A stretch of DNA of 64,000 bases from CAYLLN01 sp036496265 (GTDB lineage: Bacteria > Planctomycetota > Planctomycetia > Pirellulales > Pirellulaceae): positions 14,289 to 78,288 of the forward strand of contig DASXLL010000277.1 in NCBI GenBank assembly GCA_036496265.1, in the 5' to 3' direction. The notes under the pieces are model-generated. The model was not told the DNA's origin. It ran no database searches and was given only the letters and a program-made list of their open reading frames with translations. Position numbers and translations under genes: made by a program. Of the stretch, positions 8,642-18,245 are shown in pieces; positions within the stretch are counted from its first letter, which is position 1, and each line of letters starts with the position of its first letter.

Positions 8642-11236
8642 ATGGCCCGACATTTTAAGAAGGCGACGGTCGCATTTCTGCTCTATCTTGGCGTTTCTTG
8701 TCTCGCGTTTGGTCAACAAAGTAACCCGCTTCAATATCCCCAAGCAGCCACGCGCCAAATCGACTTCCTCCGAGATATCCAGCCCCTCTTCGAAAGTCGC
8801 TGCAACATTTGCCACGGCGAAGACGACCAGGCTGGCCAGCTCCGCCTCGACGCCAAAGCCATCGTTCTCAAAGGCGGCAAGTCAGGCCCGCTGTTCGCCG
8901 CTGGCAAAAGCGCCGACAGCCTCTTGATCAAACGCCTCGTCGGCATCGCCGGCAAGCGCATGCCCCTCGACGACGACCCACTCACCGACGACCAAATCGG
9001 CCTCATCCGCGCCTGGATCGACCAAGGCGCCATCTGGCCCGACGGCGTTGGCTCGCCCGCGACCGAAGTCAAAAAGCACTGGGCCTATGTAGCCCCGCAA
9101 TCGCCGCCTTTGCCACATGTCAGCAATTCCGCCTGGCCCAACAACGCCATCGATCGCTTCATTCTGTCCCGACTCGAAAAAGAGCAGATTTCGCCGTCAC
9201 CTGCAGCCGACCGCGAACGCCTCATCCGCCGCGCATCGCTCGATCTGATCGGCCTGCCACCAGCCGTCACCGAAGTTGATGCCTTCTTAGCCGAAGCCGG
9301 CAACCGTCCTGACGCCTACGACCGTCTCCTCGATCGTCTCCTCGCCTCTCCCGCTTACGGCGAGCGCTGGGCGACGCCGTGGCTCGACGCCGCCCGCTAT
9401 GCCGACAGTAACGGCTATCAGCGCGACGGCCACCGCACGATCTGGCCCTTCCGCGATTGGGTCATCCGCGCCCTCAACTCCGACATGCCCTTCGACCGCT
9501 TCACCATCGAGCAAATCGCCGGCGATCTTTTGCCAAACGCCACGCTCGAACAGCAAATCGCCACCGGGTTTCACCGCTGCACCACCGTCAGCGTCGAAGC
9601 CGGCACCGACGAAGAAGAAAACCGCACCAACCAAATCATCGATCGCGTCAACGTCACCGGCACCGTCTGGCTCGGCACGACGCTCGAATGCTGCCAGTGC
9701 CATGACCACAAATACGATCCATTTACGCAGCGCGATTACTACGGGCTCTTCGCCTTCTTCAACAACACGCCCAAGGAAACCTACCAGCGCACCAAAGGCT
9801 CCGCCGCCCTCGAATTCGGCGGACCTGAGCTCGAATTACCGCCCGAGGAGACAACAGCCGCTCGCCGCAACGAGCTGGCTGCCCGGCGAAAGCAAATCGC
9901 CGCCGAGCTCGAGCAATGCGTCGCCAGCGAAGCAACCGGCCTCGCCGCCTGGGAGCGCGAGATGGCCGATAAGGAAAAAGCCGACGAAGCCAAGCTGCCT
10001 GCCAATATCAAAAAGCTCCTCGCCGTACCCGAAGTCAAACGTAACGCCAAACAAAAAACTCAGATCCGCGACCACTTCGTCGGCCTCTCGCCCGAAACCA
10101 AACGCATGCAGGCCGAGATGGACGAACTGAAAAAACAAATCGATGAGCTCGCGCCGCCCAAGACGCTCACAATGACCGAAATGAACGAAGCTCGCGCCAC
10201 GACAATCTTTGAACGCGGCAGCTTCCTCTCACCTGGCGAAAAAGTCGAACTCGGCACGCCGCAAATCCTGCCGCCGTTACCTGCCACCGCGCCCCAATCC
10301 CGCCTCGGCCTTGCCCAATGGCTGGTCGATCCGGCTAACCCCCTCACCGCCCGCGTGCAAGTCAATCGCGCCTGGGCCCAATTCTTCGGCCGCGGTCTCA
10401 TCACCAGCGAGGAAGATTTCGGCGCCCAAGCCGATCCACCATCGCATCCTGACCTCCTCGATTGGCTCGCCACCGAATTCCGCGACCACGGCTTATCCAC
10501 GAAGCAAATACATCGCCGCATCGCCGAATCCGCCACCTACCGCCAAAGCTCCGCCTTCCGTCGCGATCTCGTCAACAAAGACCCCAACAACCTCTTCCTC
10601 GCCCGCGCCCCGCGCCTCCGCCTCACCGCCGAGCTCATCCGCGACAACGCCCTCGCCATCAGCGGCCAAAAACAATCCAAAATGTTCGGCCCGCCCGTCT
10701 ATCCGCCGCAGCCCGCAGGCATCTGGCGCGTCACCGGCCTCGTCGATAACAATTATCGACCCAGCGTCGGCGAAGACGCCCTTCGCCGCGGCGTCTATAC
10801 CGTTTGGCGTCGCAGCGCTCCCTATCCCAGCTTCATCAACTTCGACGCCCCCGACCGCTCCGCCTGCACCGTCAAGCGCCCCCGCACCAGCACGCCCCTC
10901 CAAGCCCTCACGCTGCAAAACGATCCCGTTTACATCGATTTGGCCCAAGCTCTTGCCGATAACCTCACCGCTCAAACCGCCGACAAGCCGCTCGATGAGC
11001 AGCTAACCCATGCCTTTCGCACCGTCCTTTGCCGAAAACCAACCGGCAGCGAATTACTCGCCCTCCGCGAAGCCTTCAACGCCGCGCTAGACCGCTACCA
11101 CACCGACCCAGCCGCCGCCAAGTCTGTCATCGGCAATCACGAAATACCCCCAAACACAACCACCGCCCATTGGGCCGCCTGGTTCAACCTCGCCCAAATC
11201 CTGCTCAACCTCGACGAAACAATCACCAAAAACTGA
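8642..11236 (+). CDS. Planctomycete cytochrome C / DUF1549 / DUF1553 secreted protein
   Basis: 864 residues. A signal peptide ends near residue 24 (LAFGQQ). A planctomycete-type cytochrome domain follows, with heme motif CNICH at 54-58. DUF1549 covers roughly 160-370 (DRFILSRLEKEQISPSPAADRERL; CCQCHDHKYDPF) and DUF1553 roughly 540-800 (ARVQVNRAWAQFFGRGLITSEEDFG). A charged helical stretch at about 400-510 separates them. The family is abundant in Planctomycetes and predicted to be extracytoplasmic and heme-linked; no reaction is established. The DUF1501 gene 12 nt downstream is its usual partner, so they are almost certainly one operon. Confidence 0.93.
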   Translation: MARHFKKATVAFLLYLGVSCLAFGQQSNPLQYPQAATRQIDFLRDIQPLFESRCNICHGEDDQAGQLRLDAKAIVLKGGKSGPLFAAGKSADSLLIKRLVGIAGKRMPLDDDPLTDDQIGLIRAWIDQGAIWPDGVGSPATEVKKHWAYVAPQSPPLPHVSNSAWPNNAIDRFILSRLEKEQISPSPAADRERLIRRASLDLIGLPPAVTEVDAFLAEAGNRPDAYDRLLDRLLASPAYGERWATPWLDAARYADSNGYQRDGHRTIWPFRDWVIRALNSDMPFDRFTIEQIAGDLLPNATLEQQIATGFHRCTTVSVEAGTDEEENRTNQIIDRVNVTGTVWLGTTLECCQCHDHKYDPFTQRDYYGLFAFFNNTPKETYQRTKGSAALEFGGPELELPPEETTAARRNELAARRKQIAAELEQCVASEATGLAAWEREMADKEKADEAKLPANIKKLLAVPEVKRNAKQKTQIRDHFVGLSPETKRMQAEMDELKKQIDELAPPKTLTMTEMNEARATTIFERGSFLSPGEKVELGTPQILPPLPATAPQSRLGLAQWLVDPANPLTARVQVNRAWAQFFGRGLITSEEDFGAQADPPSHPDLLDWLATEFRDHGLSTKQIHRRIAESATYRQSSAFRRDLVNKDPNNLFLARAPRLRLTAELIRDNALAISGQKQSKMFGPPVYPPQPAGIWRVTGLVDNNYRPSVGEDALRRGVYTVWRRSAPYPSFINFDAPDRSACTVKRPRTSTPLQALTLQNDPVYIDLAQALADNLTAQTADKPLDEQLTHAFRTVLCRKPTGSELLALREAFNAALDRYHTDPAAAKSVIGNHEIPPNTTTAHWAAWFNLAQILLNLDETITKN

Positions 11237-11248
11237 GCAGCCTCTGCA

Positions 11249-12724
11249 ATGTCATCATCAAATCTCAAATCTCAAATCTGCAATCTGAAGTTATCGCTCA
11301 CCCGCCGCGCCCTCCTTCAAACCGCCGGCATGGGCCTCGGTTCCCTCGCCCTACGCTCGCTTTTAGCCGAAGAACCGTCCGTGGATGCCACCGCTGGCTT
11401 GCCCGGCAGTGCGCAAACCGCGCTGTCTTCAAAACCGGGCAATCCATCCGCTCGCGCCAAATCCATCATCTTCCTCCACATGGTCGGCGCTCCCTCGCAG
11501 CTCGACCTCTTCGACTACAAACCCACACTCCAGGAATTTGACGGCCAGCCCGTCCCCAAACACCTCATCGAAGGCCAACGCTTCGCCTTCCTCCGCGGCC
11601 ATCCCAACCTCCTCGGCACCAAATTCAAATTCAACCAGCACGGCAACTCCGGCCTGGAACTGTCCGAGCTTCTGCCGCACCTGGCGACCGTTGCCGACGA
11701 AATCGCCGTCGTCAAAACTCTCCACACGGAGCAAATCAACCACGGCCCGGCCCAGCTCATGTTCCACACCGGCTTCGGCCGTTTCGGCCGCCCCAGCGCC
11801 GGCGCCTGGGTCACCTATGGCCTGGGCAGCGAGAACCGCGATCTGCCCGCGTATGTCGTCATGATTACCGGCAACGTCGCGGGCGCCGGCAGCGCTCTCT
11901 GGGGCAGCGGCTTTCTGCCCAGCGTCTATCAAGGCGTCGAATTCCGCAGCTCCGGCGATCCTGTCCTGTTTCTGTCAGATCCGCCCGGCATCGACCGCAC
12001 CGACCGCCGTCGCATCCTGGACGGCGTCCAAGCCCTCAATCGCCAGCAACTCGATGTCGTCGGCGATCCCGAGATCGCCACCCGCATCGCCCAATACGAA
12101 ATGGCCTTCCGCATGCAGGCCAGCGTGCCCGATCTGGTGGACATTAAAAACGAGTCCGCCGACACGCTCGACATGTACGGCATCAAAGCCGGCCAGCCCT
12201 CGTTCGCTGCCAACTGCCTCCTCGCCCGCCGCCTCGTCGAGCGCGGCGTCCGCTTCGTCCAACTATTTCACGCCGACTGGGACCATCACGGCAACCTCGC
12301 CGCGGGCCTCCCCGCCCGCTGTAAAGAAGTCGATCAGCCGATGGCCGCCCTCGTCAAAGACCTCAAGCAGCGCGGCCTGCTCAACGAGACGCTCGTTGTC
12401 TGGGGCGGCGAATTCGGCCGCACGCCCATGCAACAAGGCACCGACTCCGACGACAACCCCGCCGCCAAGCCCGGCCGCGACCACCACAAAGACGCCTTCA
12501 GCATCTGGATGGCCGGCGGCGGCGTAAAACCCGGCATCTCCCTCGGCAAAACCGATGACCTCGGCTACACGATCGTCGAAGACCCCGTTCACATCAACGA
12601 CTTCCACGCCACGCTGCTCCATCTCGTCGGTCTCAACCACGAGCGTCTCACCTTCAAATTCCAAGGCCGCCAATACCGCCTCACCGACGTCGCCGGCCAC
12701 GTCGTCACCAAACTTCTCGCCTAG
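11249..12724 (+). CDS. DUF1501 protein with Tat-like signal
   Basis: 491 residues. The leader has a twin-arginine-like motif (TRRALLQTAGMGLGSLALRSLL, RR at 19-20), suggesting Tat export. The body matches DUF1501, a family related to sulfatase/alkaline-phosphatase folds: FLHMVGAPSQLDLFDYKP near the start and WGGEFGRTPMQQ later. It follows the DUF1549/DUF1553 gene by 12 nt, the standard planctomycete pair. Residues 5-14 come from an AAATCTC tandem repeat, so the true start could also be a later codon closer to the twin-arginine motif. The substrate is unknown. Confidence 0.92.
   Translation: MSSSNLKSQICNLKLSLTRRALLQTAGMGLGSLALRSLLAEEPSVDATAGLPGSAQTALSSKPGNPSARAKSIIFLHMVGAPSQLDLFDYKPTLQEFDGQPVPKHLIEGQRFAFLRGHPNLLGTKFKFNQHGNSGLELSELLPHLATVADEIAVVKTLHTEQINHGPAQLMFHTGFGRFGRPSAGAWVTYGLGSENRDLPAYVVMITGNVAGAGSALWGSGFLPSVYQGVEFRSSGDPVLFLSDPPGIDRTDRRRILDGVQALNRQQLDVVGDPEIATRIAQYEMAFRMQASVPDLVDIKNESADTLDMYGIKAGQPSFAANCLLARRLVERGVRFVQLFHADWDHHGNLAAGLPARCKEVDQPMAALVKDLKQRGLLNETLVVWGGEFGRTPMQQGTDSDDNPAAKPGRDHHKDAFSIWMAGGGVKPGISLGKTDDLGYTIVEDPVHINDFHATLLHLVGLNHERLTFKFQGRQYRLTDVAGHVVTKLLA
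11257..11290. repeat. CAAATCT tandem units forming the DUF1501 N-terminus
   Basis: Three CAAATCT units plus a CAATCTG variant sit right after the start codon and are translated as NLKSQICNLK. Equivalent tracts elsewhere in the window are noncoding. Confidence 0.75.
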
Positions 12725-12956
12725 TCGTGGGGTAGGCCTCTGGCCTGCCCAGAAAATCAATTGCGTCTACTCCGCTAGCTACGAACTGCTGGCATTTCCT
12801 GAGACTGGAATTCTCCAGCCGCCACGAAACCTTCAACCGTAAATCTCAACTACGGTCAACCAACTTCCCCCGCCAGCCGATTGAATTGGTATCGGTTATG
12901 ACGAGTCTTCCTTTGTGTCTCTGTGACCTCTGTGCCTCCGTGTGAGATTTAAAGAG
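12725..12956. other. Spacer with short palindromes and tandem tract
   Basis: Right after the DUF1501 stop lies GGTAGGCCTCTGGCCTGCC, a small hairpin. At 12908-12946 there is a tract of CTCTGTG-like units (TGTGTCTCTGTGACCTCTGTG) that ends 10 nt before the glycosyltransferase start. Nothing else is recognised. Confidence 0.6.
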
Positions 12957-13754
12957 ATGCCAGCCGACCTCCCGGTAATCAACGCCCTCTGGATCGGCCA
13001 ACTCTCCCCCGTCGAGCGCCTCTGCCTCGGCTCGTTCGCCTCCCAAGGCCATCCCGTCCACCTCTACGCTTACGAAGAGATCGAAAACCTGCCCGCCGGC
13101 ATCACGCTTCAAGACGCCGCCCAAATCCTCCCCCGCTCGCTGATCTTCAAAAATCAACTCGGCAAAGGCAAAGGCAGTCTCGCCGCCTTCTCCGATCTCT
13201 TCCGTTTCAAGCTCATGCTCGACCGCGGCGGCTGGTGGGTCGATGCCGATATCTTCTGCCTCAAACCCTTCGACTTCACCACTCCTTACGTCTTCGGCTT
13301 CGAAGGCGCTGGCGTCGCCAGCGGCGTCATCAAAATGCCTCGCGGCTGCGGCCTCGCAGAGCGCTGTTTCGACCTCGCCCGCCGCGTCGATCCCGCCACC
13401 ATCGTCTGGATCGAGCTCGTCAAAATTCTCGACGCCGCCATCCGCGATCTTCGCCTGCTCGACTACGTCCTGCCGCAGCACACATTCTCGCCCATCGACT
13501 GGCGCGAAATCCCCAAGTTCGTCACCGGCCGCAAAACATTCGCGATTCCTGAGAACTCCCACGCCGTCCACCTCTACAACGAAATGTGGCGTCGCCACCA
13601 CCTCGACAAACACCGCCGCTACCCGGCCAATTCCATCCTTAACATTCTCCGCCGCCACGCCGGCATCGAAACCCTCGACACCGAACTTCCTCCCTCGATT
13701 CTCTCCCTCACCACCCGCCGCATCGCCCAAACCATCTTCCGCCGCGCCGCCTAA
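12957..13754 (+). CDS. DXD-type glycosyltransferase (capsular/OCH1-like)
   Basis: 265 residues from ATG 12957; a GTG at 12942 is in frame but lies in the repeat tract. The N-terminus INALWIGQLSPVERLCLGSF matches the start of sugar-transferase proteins with a DXD motif. The motif appears as GGWWVDADIFC, with D96 and D98 expected to bind the metal and nucleotide-sugar. The pattern SDLFRFKLMLDRGG before it is typical. No membrane segment is seen, so it is probably cytoplasmic or peripheral. Donor and acceptor are unknown, and there is no polysaccharide cluster around it. Confidence 0.82.
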   Translation: MPADLPVINALWIGQLSPVERLCLGSFASQGHPVHLYAYEEIENLPAGITLQDAAQILPRSLIFKNQLGKGKGSLAAFSDLFRFKLMLDRGGWWVDADIFCLKPFDFTTPYVFGFEGAGVASGVIKMPRGCGLAERCFDLARRVDPATIVWIELVKILDAAIRDLRLLDYVLPQHTFSPIDWREIPKFVTGRKTFAIPENSHAVHLYNEMWRRHHLDKHRRYPANSILNILRRHAGIETLDTELPPSILSLTTRRIAQTIFRRAA

Positions 13755-14171
13755 TGCAGGTCACTCACGCCGTGAGTTAACCGCGCCGCCGCTAAGTCCT
13801 CCACTCCATCAGCCCGCAGCAAACCTGCTGCCGGAGGCGCTGCGACCCATCGTCCACCTGGTTCGATGCTCTCGCGTTCCTCCTTGCTCAGTATCATGTT
13901 TTGCGCGCCTACGCGTCCGAATCAGAAAGCTTGAACTTTTTGCATGGGCCCCTTGAATTCCTCCATCGCGCGCTACAATGAACTTTGAAATCAGCCGCAA
14001 GCGGGCTCAAACGGCGCTCGAGCCAATCGTGTGCGGACTGCCCGTGCCCATCATTGCCGCAGGGCCTGGACGGAGAGGAAGTTAAGAAAAAGAATTAACA
14101 ACAACGGCAATGTCACTTTGAGAATTAACTTTTAACAATCCTTTAGCGAAACAATTATTTAGAAGCTCATC
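13755..14171. other. Gene-free, partly AT-rich region upstream of a terminator
   Basis: From about 14090 the base composition turns distinctly AT-rich compared with the neighbourhood. AGAATTAAC occurs twice with a 30-nt period (14091-14099 and 14121-14129). No ORF is convincing. The region ends in an intrinsic terminator at 14172-14202, so it may encode a short untranslated RNA or a leader. Confidence 0.4.
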
Positions 14172-14202
14172 ACCTTTCTCAAACAATGAGAAAGGTTTTT
14201 TT
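14172..14202 (+). terminator. Textbook intrinsic terminator
   Basis: A perfect 10-bp stem (ACCTTTCTCA / TGAGAAAGGT) with 5-nt loop AACAA runs into seven T residues. No gene ends just upstream on this strand; the nearest stop is at 13754. It therefore ends an unannotated RNA or attenuates the leader of the gene at 14330. Confidence 0.88.
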
Positions 14203-14329
14203 GTTAGATGGAAATGAACAAATGTATATTTAACATTTACCGACGGGAAAGAAAGGAGCGGAAACTTTTATCCAACAACTTATTTTGAGTTTTGCTTTTA
14301 TCAAACAAACAGTACTTGGAGCATCGACC

Positions 14330-15283
14330 ATGACGGATCACAATTTTCTTAATGACCTTGAAGCATTCGTGACTGCAGACTCGCTTTTCTCGCCGGCAAT
14401 TGGCCAATTCGACGAAAATGAGCTCGTCTCGGACATTCCATTCGAACTCTTTCGATTTGACTCGCCAATCGCTGTGGTAACCACAGTGGGAGTACCCAAT
14501 GGCTATGTCTTACAAGACACAATGCTAGACGTGTTGCTAGGCGAGGCTGACGCATCGCTTGCATCTGGCCAAGCGAGTCAACCTTTCCGGCCAGACTTTG
14601 TCATTTCTCCAACACTAACGTTTTCTGGCATACTTGAAGTCGCCGAAAAGCGGAATGCGCAAATGTTGGTGGTTGCGAGCGAAGAAGAAATACTCGGCTC
14701 GCTCTCTCTCGAAAACTTGCTCTGGCGGCGAGGCATGCTTCTTTTACGGGAACTAGGGCGCGAGCTCGGGCAGGTGACGCTTGAACTCTGCACCTTTCAT
14801 TCCACATCATTCTATACCCTTCCCCAAGGCCGCCAGCAAAAAGCAAAGGATGATTTCCGGATGAAAGGACAGGCAAGATGGGATGCATTGAGGGACGTGG
14901 CCGAGCCGCGGGGTAAGCGCGCCGACGCTGATTGCATGCGCCGTGAGCTGATCCAATGCACGACGTTCCGCGACAAAAAGACGATGTTATTTAAATCCGA
15001 ACTGGGATTGAAAACAGACCGCCGAACCATCGTGCGAACGTTCAATTTCTTCGAGCGCATCCGGAAGTACTGCGAACGTCCTCAAGCCACATACACGCAC
15101 GACTGCCATGCCGCTTCAGTCCTTGAAGGCGCATGCCATGAAAAAATCACTCCCGACGATAGAATGCCGATATTTGTGAGCATTCCCATCCATAAGACGC
15201 TTCGCATAAAAAATATTTCTGATTTGGCTCGCGCCGTACGTGATTGCAAGGAACTAATTGCAGATATCAGTGCCGCTGTATAG
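14330..15283 (+). CDS. Hypothetical protein of unknown family
   Basis: 317 residues from the ATG at 14330, supported by GGAG 8 nt upstream; an earlier in-frame ATG at 14285 lacks such a site. I do not recognise any domain. It has no signal peptide and no membrane segment. The middle is helical and charged (ENLLWRRGMLLLRELGRELGQVTLE), and the C-terminal half is basic with several cysteines and histidines (CERPQATYTHDCHAASVLEGACHEK). Base composition is less GC-rich than flanking housekeeping genes, and it sits between an orphan terminator and a CHC2 mini-element, which suggests acquisition by transfer. A defence or mobile-element role is speculation. Confidence 0.7.
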   Translation: MTDHNFLNDLEAFVTADSLFSPAIGQFDENELVSDIPFELFRFDSPIAVVTTVGVPNGYVLQDTMLDVLLGEADASLASGQASQPFRPDFVISPTLTFSGILEVAEKRNAQMLVVASEEEILGSLSLENLLWRRGMLLLRELGRELGQVTLELCTFHSTSFYTLPQGRQQKAKDDFRMKGQARWDALRDVAEPRGKRADADCMRRELIQCTTFRDKKTMLFKSELGLKTDRRTIVRTFNFFERIRKYCERPQATYTHDCHAASVLEGACHEKITPDDRMPIFVSIPIHKTLRIKNISDLARAVRDCKELIADISAAV

Positions 15284-15404
15284 CGGATTTGTATCGGTTT
15301 CAAAATCCAAGATCATATTCGGCGGCAGTCGTTGGCCAAGCGACTGCCGCCACCTAAAGCTCTCTAACCTGCCCACACAATTTGCCCAGTGCCGTCACAG
15401 GCGG

Positions 15405-15793
15405 TACGAGTTCCTCTTCTCTGCCCCCGACAATGCCCGGAATTGACTTCGCCGAAGTGCGATCACGAATTCGTCTGGCCCAGCTACTCGAGCTTTCAGG
15501 TTTTACAGTGGTAAGCCGAATGGGCGACCAAGTGCGCGGTCCCTGTCCGGTTCACCGATCGAGTTCTCCGCAAAGCCGATCGTTCTCTGCAAATCTGACC
15601 AAGAACACGTTTCGTTGTTTCACCTGTGGCGCTAAAGGAAATCAGCTCGACCTCTGGGTAGCCGTCACGAAGCTCCCGCTGCACGACGCAGCCGCTAACC
15701 TCTGCGAAAGACTCGGCATGGAAACTCCGTTTATTCGACGCCGGTAATCGCCTCTCCACTCCTGATACTAGGGACAGAGAAGAGGAACCCGTA
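15405..15793. mobile_element. Candidate mini-element with terminal inverted repeats around a CHC2 gene
   Basis: TACGAGTTCCTCTTCTCTG at 15405-15423 and its reverse complement at 15775-15793 match at 18 of 19 positions, and the match continues a few bases inward. The 389-bp interval contains only the CHC2 zinc-finger gene. No transposase and no clear target duplication are visible, so it would be non-autonomous. Confidence 0.5.
15433..15747 (+). CDS. Small CHC2-type zinc-finger protein (primase-like)
   Basis: 104 residues. The sequence contains the DnaG-type CHC2 zinc-binding pattern: C38-P-V-H41 followed by C62-x2-C65 in FRCFTCGAKGNQLDLW. In DnaG primases this domain binds DNA template. Here it stands alone, with no TOPRIM or helicase-binding domain, so it cannot be a full primase. 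The N-terminus (AEVRSRIRLAQLLELSGF) is the usual helix before the zinc domain. It begins 10 nt inside the left inverted repeat and ends 28 nt before the right one. A DNA-binding accessory role is inferred. Confidence 0.85.
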   Translation: MPGIDFAEVRSRIRLAQLLELSGFTVVSRMGDQVRGPCPVHRSSSPQSRSFSANLTKNTFRCFTCGAKGNQLDLWVAVTKLPLHDAAANLCERLGMETPFIRRR

Positions 15794-15930
15794 ATTTCCG
15801 GCCGCCTCCTGAAGGCAAAAAAAACTCCAACTTTAGTACAACCCGCCCACCTTCCATCCGTGTCAGAAACAGCGCCCCCCAGCTAAACTCAACAACAACG
15901 ATCCACGCCTCTGCAACTGACTACTGACAA

Positions 15931-17610
<1,680 letters not shown>

Positions 17611-17678
17611 ACTGACGTTGGCGACCAAGTGCAGTCGCCGCGTATAATAGGAGACATCGTTTTGACAGGAGAGAGCAG

Positions 17679-17921
17679 ATGACTGATTCGACCGTCCTTT
17701 TGGATCAAGCTTTGGAACTACCTCCAGCCGCCCGCAAAGAGCTCGCCATGCAGATTTGGTTGAGCGCCGAGGAAGGGCCGAATCGGCCGTTGTCAAAAGA
17801 CGAATTTGAGACCATGCTCTTGGAGCGAATTCAGGAAATTGAAAACGGCGAATTCGAAACAGTGGATGCCTTCGAGGCATTGGAGCAAGCTCGCCAGCGC
17901 GTCGCCAGGGGCCGCGAATGA
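17679..17921 (+). CDS. Addiction-module antitoxin (Unstab_antitox-like)
   Basis: 80 residues. The start LLDQALELPPAARKELAMQIWLS matches the short helical antitoxins of the addiction-module family that pair with RelE/ParE toxins. A strong AGGAGAG precedes the ATG. Its stop overlaps the next start (ATGA), showing tight translational coupling with the toxin. It is expected to neutralise the toxin and repress its own operon. Confidence 0.88.
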   Translation: MTDSTVLLDQALELPPAARKELAMQIWLSAEEGPNRPLSKDEFETMLLERIQEIENGEFETVDAFEALEQARQRVARGRE

Positions 17922-18235
17922 AGCTGCGCCTCACGAAGCGAGCTCTGCGGGAATTCGACCAAGCTGTCGATTGGTTTAGGACGAAGCGCCCTTGGCTTGT
18001 GGATCGATTTCTCGACGATATTCGCGCGGCTTTTGATCAAATAAGTCGCACGCCCCAGAAGCTGCCTCGTGTGGAAGTAAAAGTCGGCAACACGAAACGC
18101 GAGTGGCGCCGCAGGTTGCTAAAACGCTTTTCCTATATCGTCGTTTTCTTCATTTCTAATGATACGGTTGTTGTTTGCACGGTCTCACACACCAGCCGCG
18201 ATTGGACCTCCCAACTAACCGATCGCGAAGAGTAA
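17918..18235 (+). CDS. RelE/ParE-superfamily toxin
   Basis: 105 residues, beginning KLRLTKRALREFDQAVDWFRTKRPWL and containing RRRLLKRFSYIVVFFISNDTVVVCTVSHTSR, the typical RelE/ParE layout of two helices and a beta-sheet ending in a VxxVxHxxR-type strand. Toxins of this fold either cut ribosome-bound mRNA or poison gyrase; which of the two cannot be told. It overlaps the antitoxin by 4 nt. The operon lies between ilvD and the RNase D gene. Confidence 0.9.
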   Translation: MKLRLTKRALREFDQAVDWFRTKRPWLVDRFLDDIRAAFDQISRTPQKLPRVEVKVGNTKREWRRRLLKRFSYIVVFFISNDTVVVCTVSHTSRDWTSQLTDREE

Positions 18236-18245
18236 GCTTGCCCCC

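Noticed and set aside
12846..13730. 294-residue minus frame
   Set aside because: Antisense to the glycosyltransferase with its DXD motif; Gly/Glu/Val-rich shadow.
14330..15283. Abi or reverse-transcriptase (retron) protein behind an RNA leader
   Set aside because: No YxDD motif and no Abi_2-type RxxxxH pattern can be seen, so no named system is claimed.
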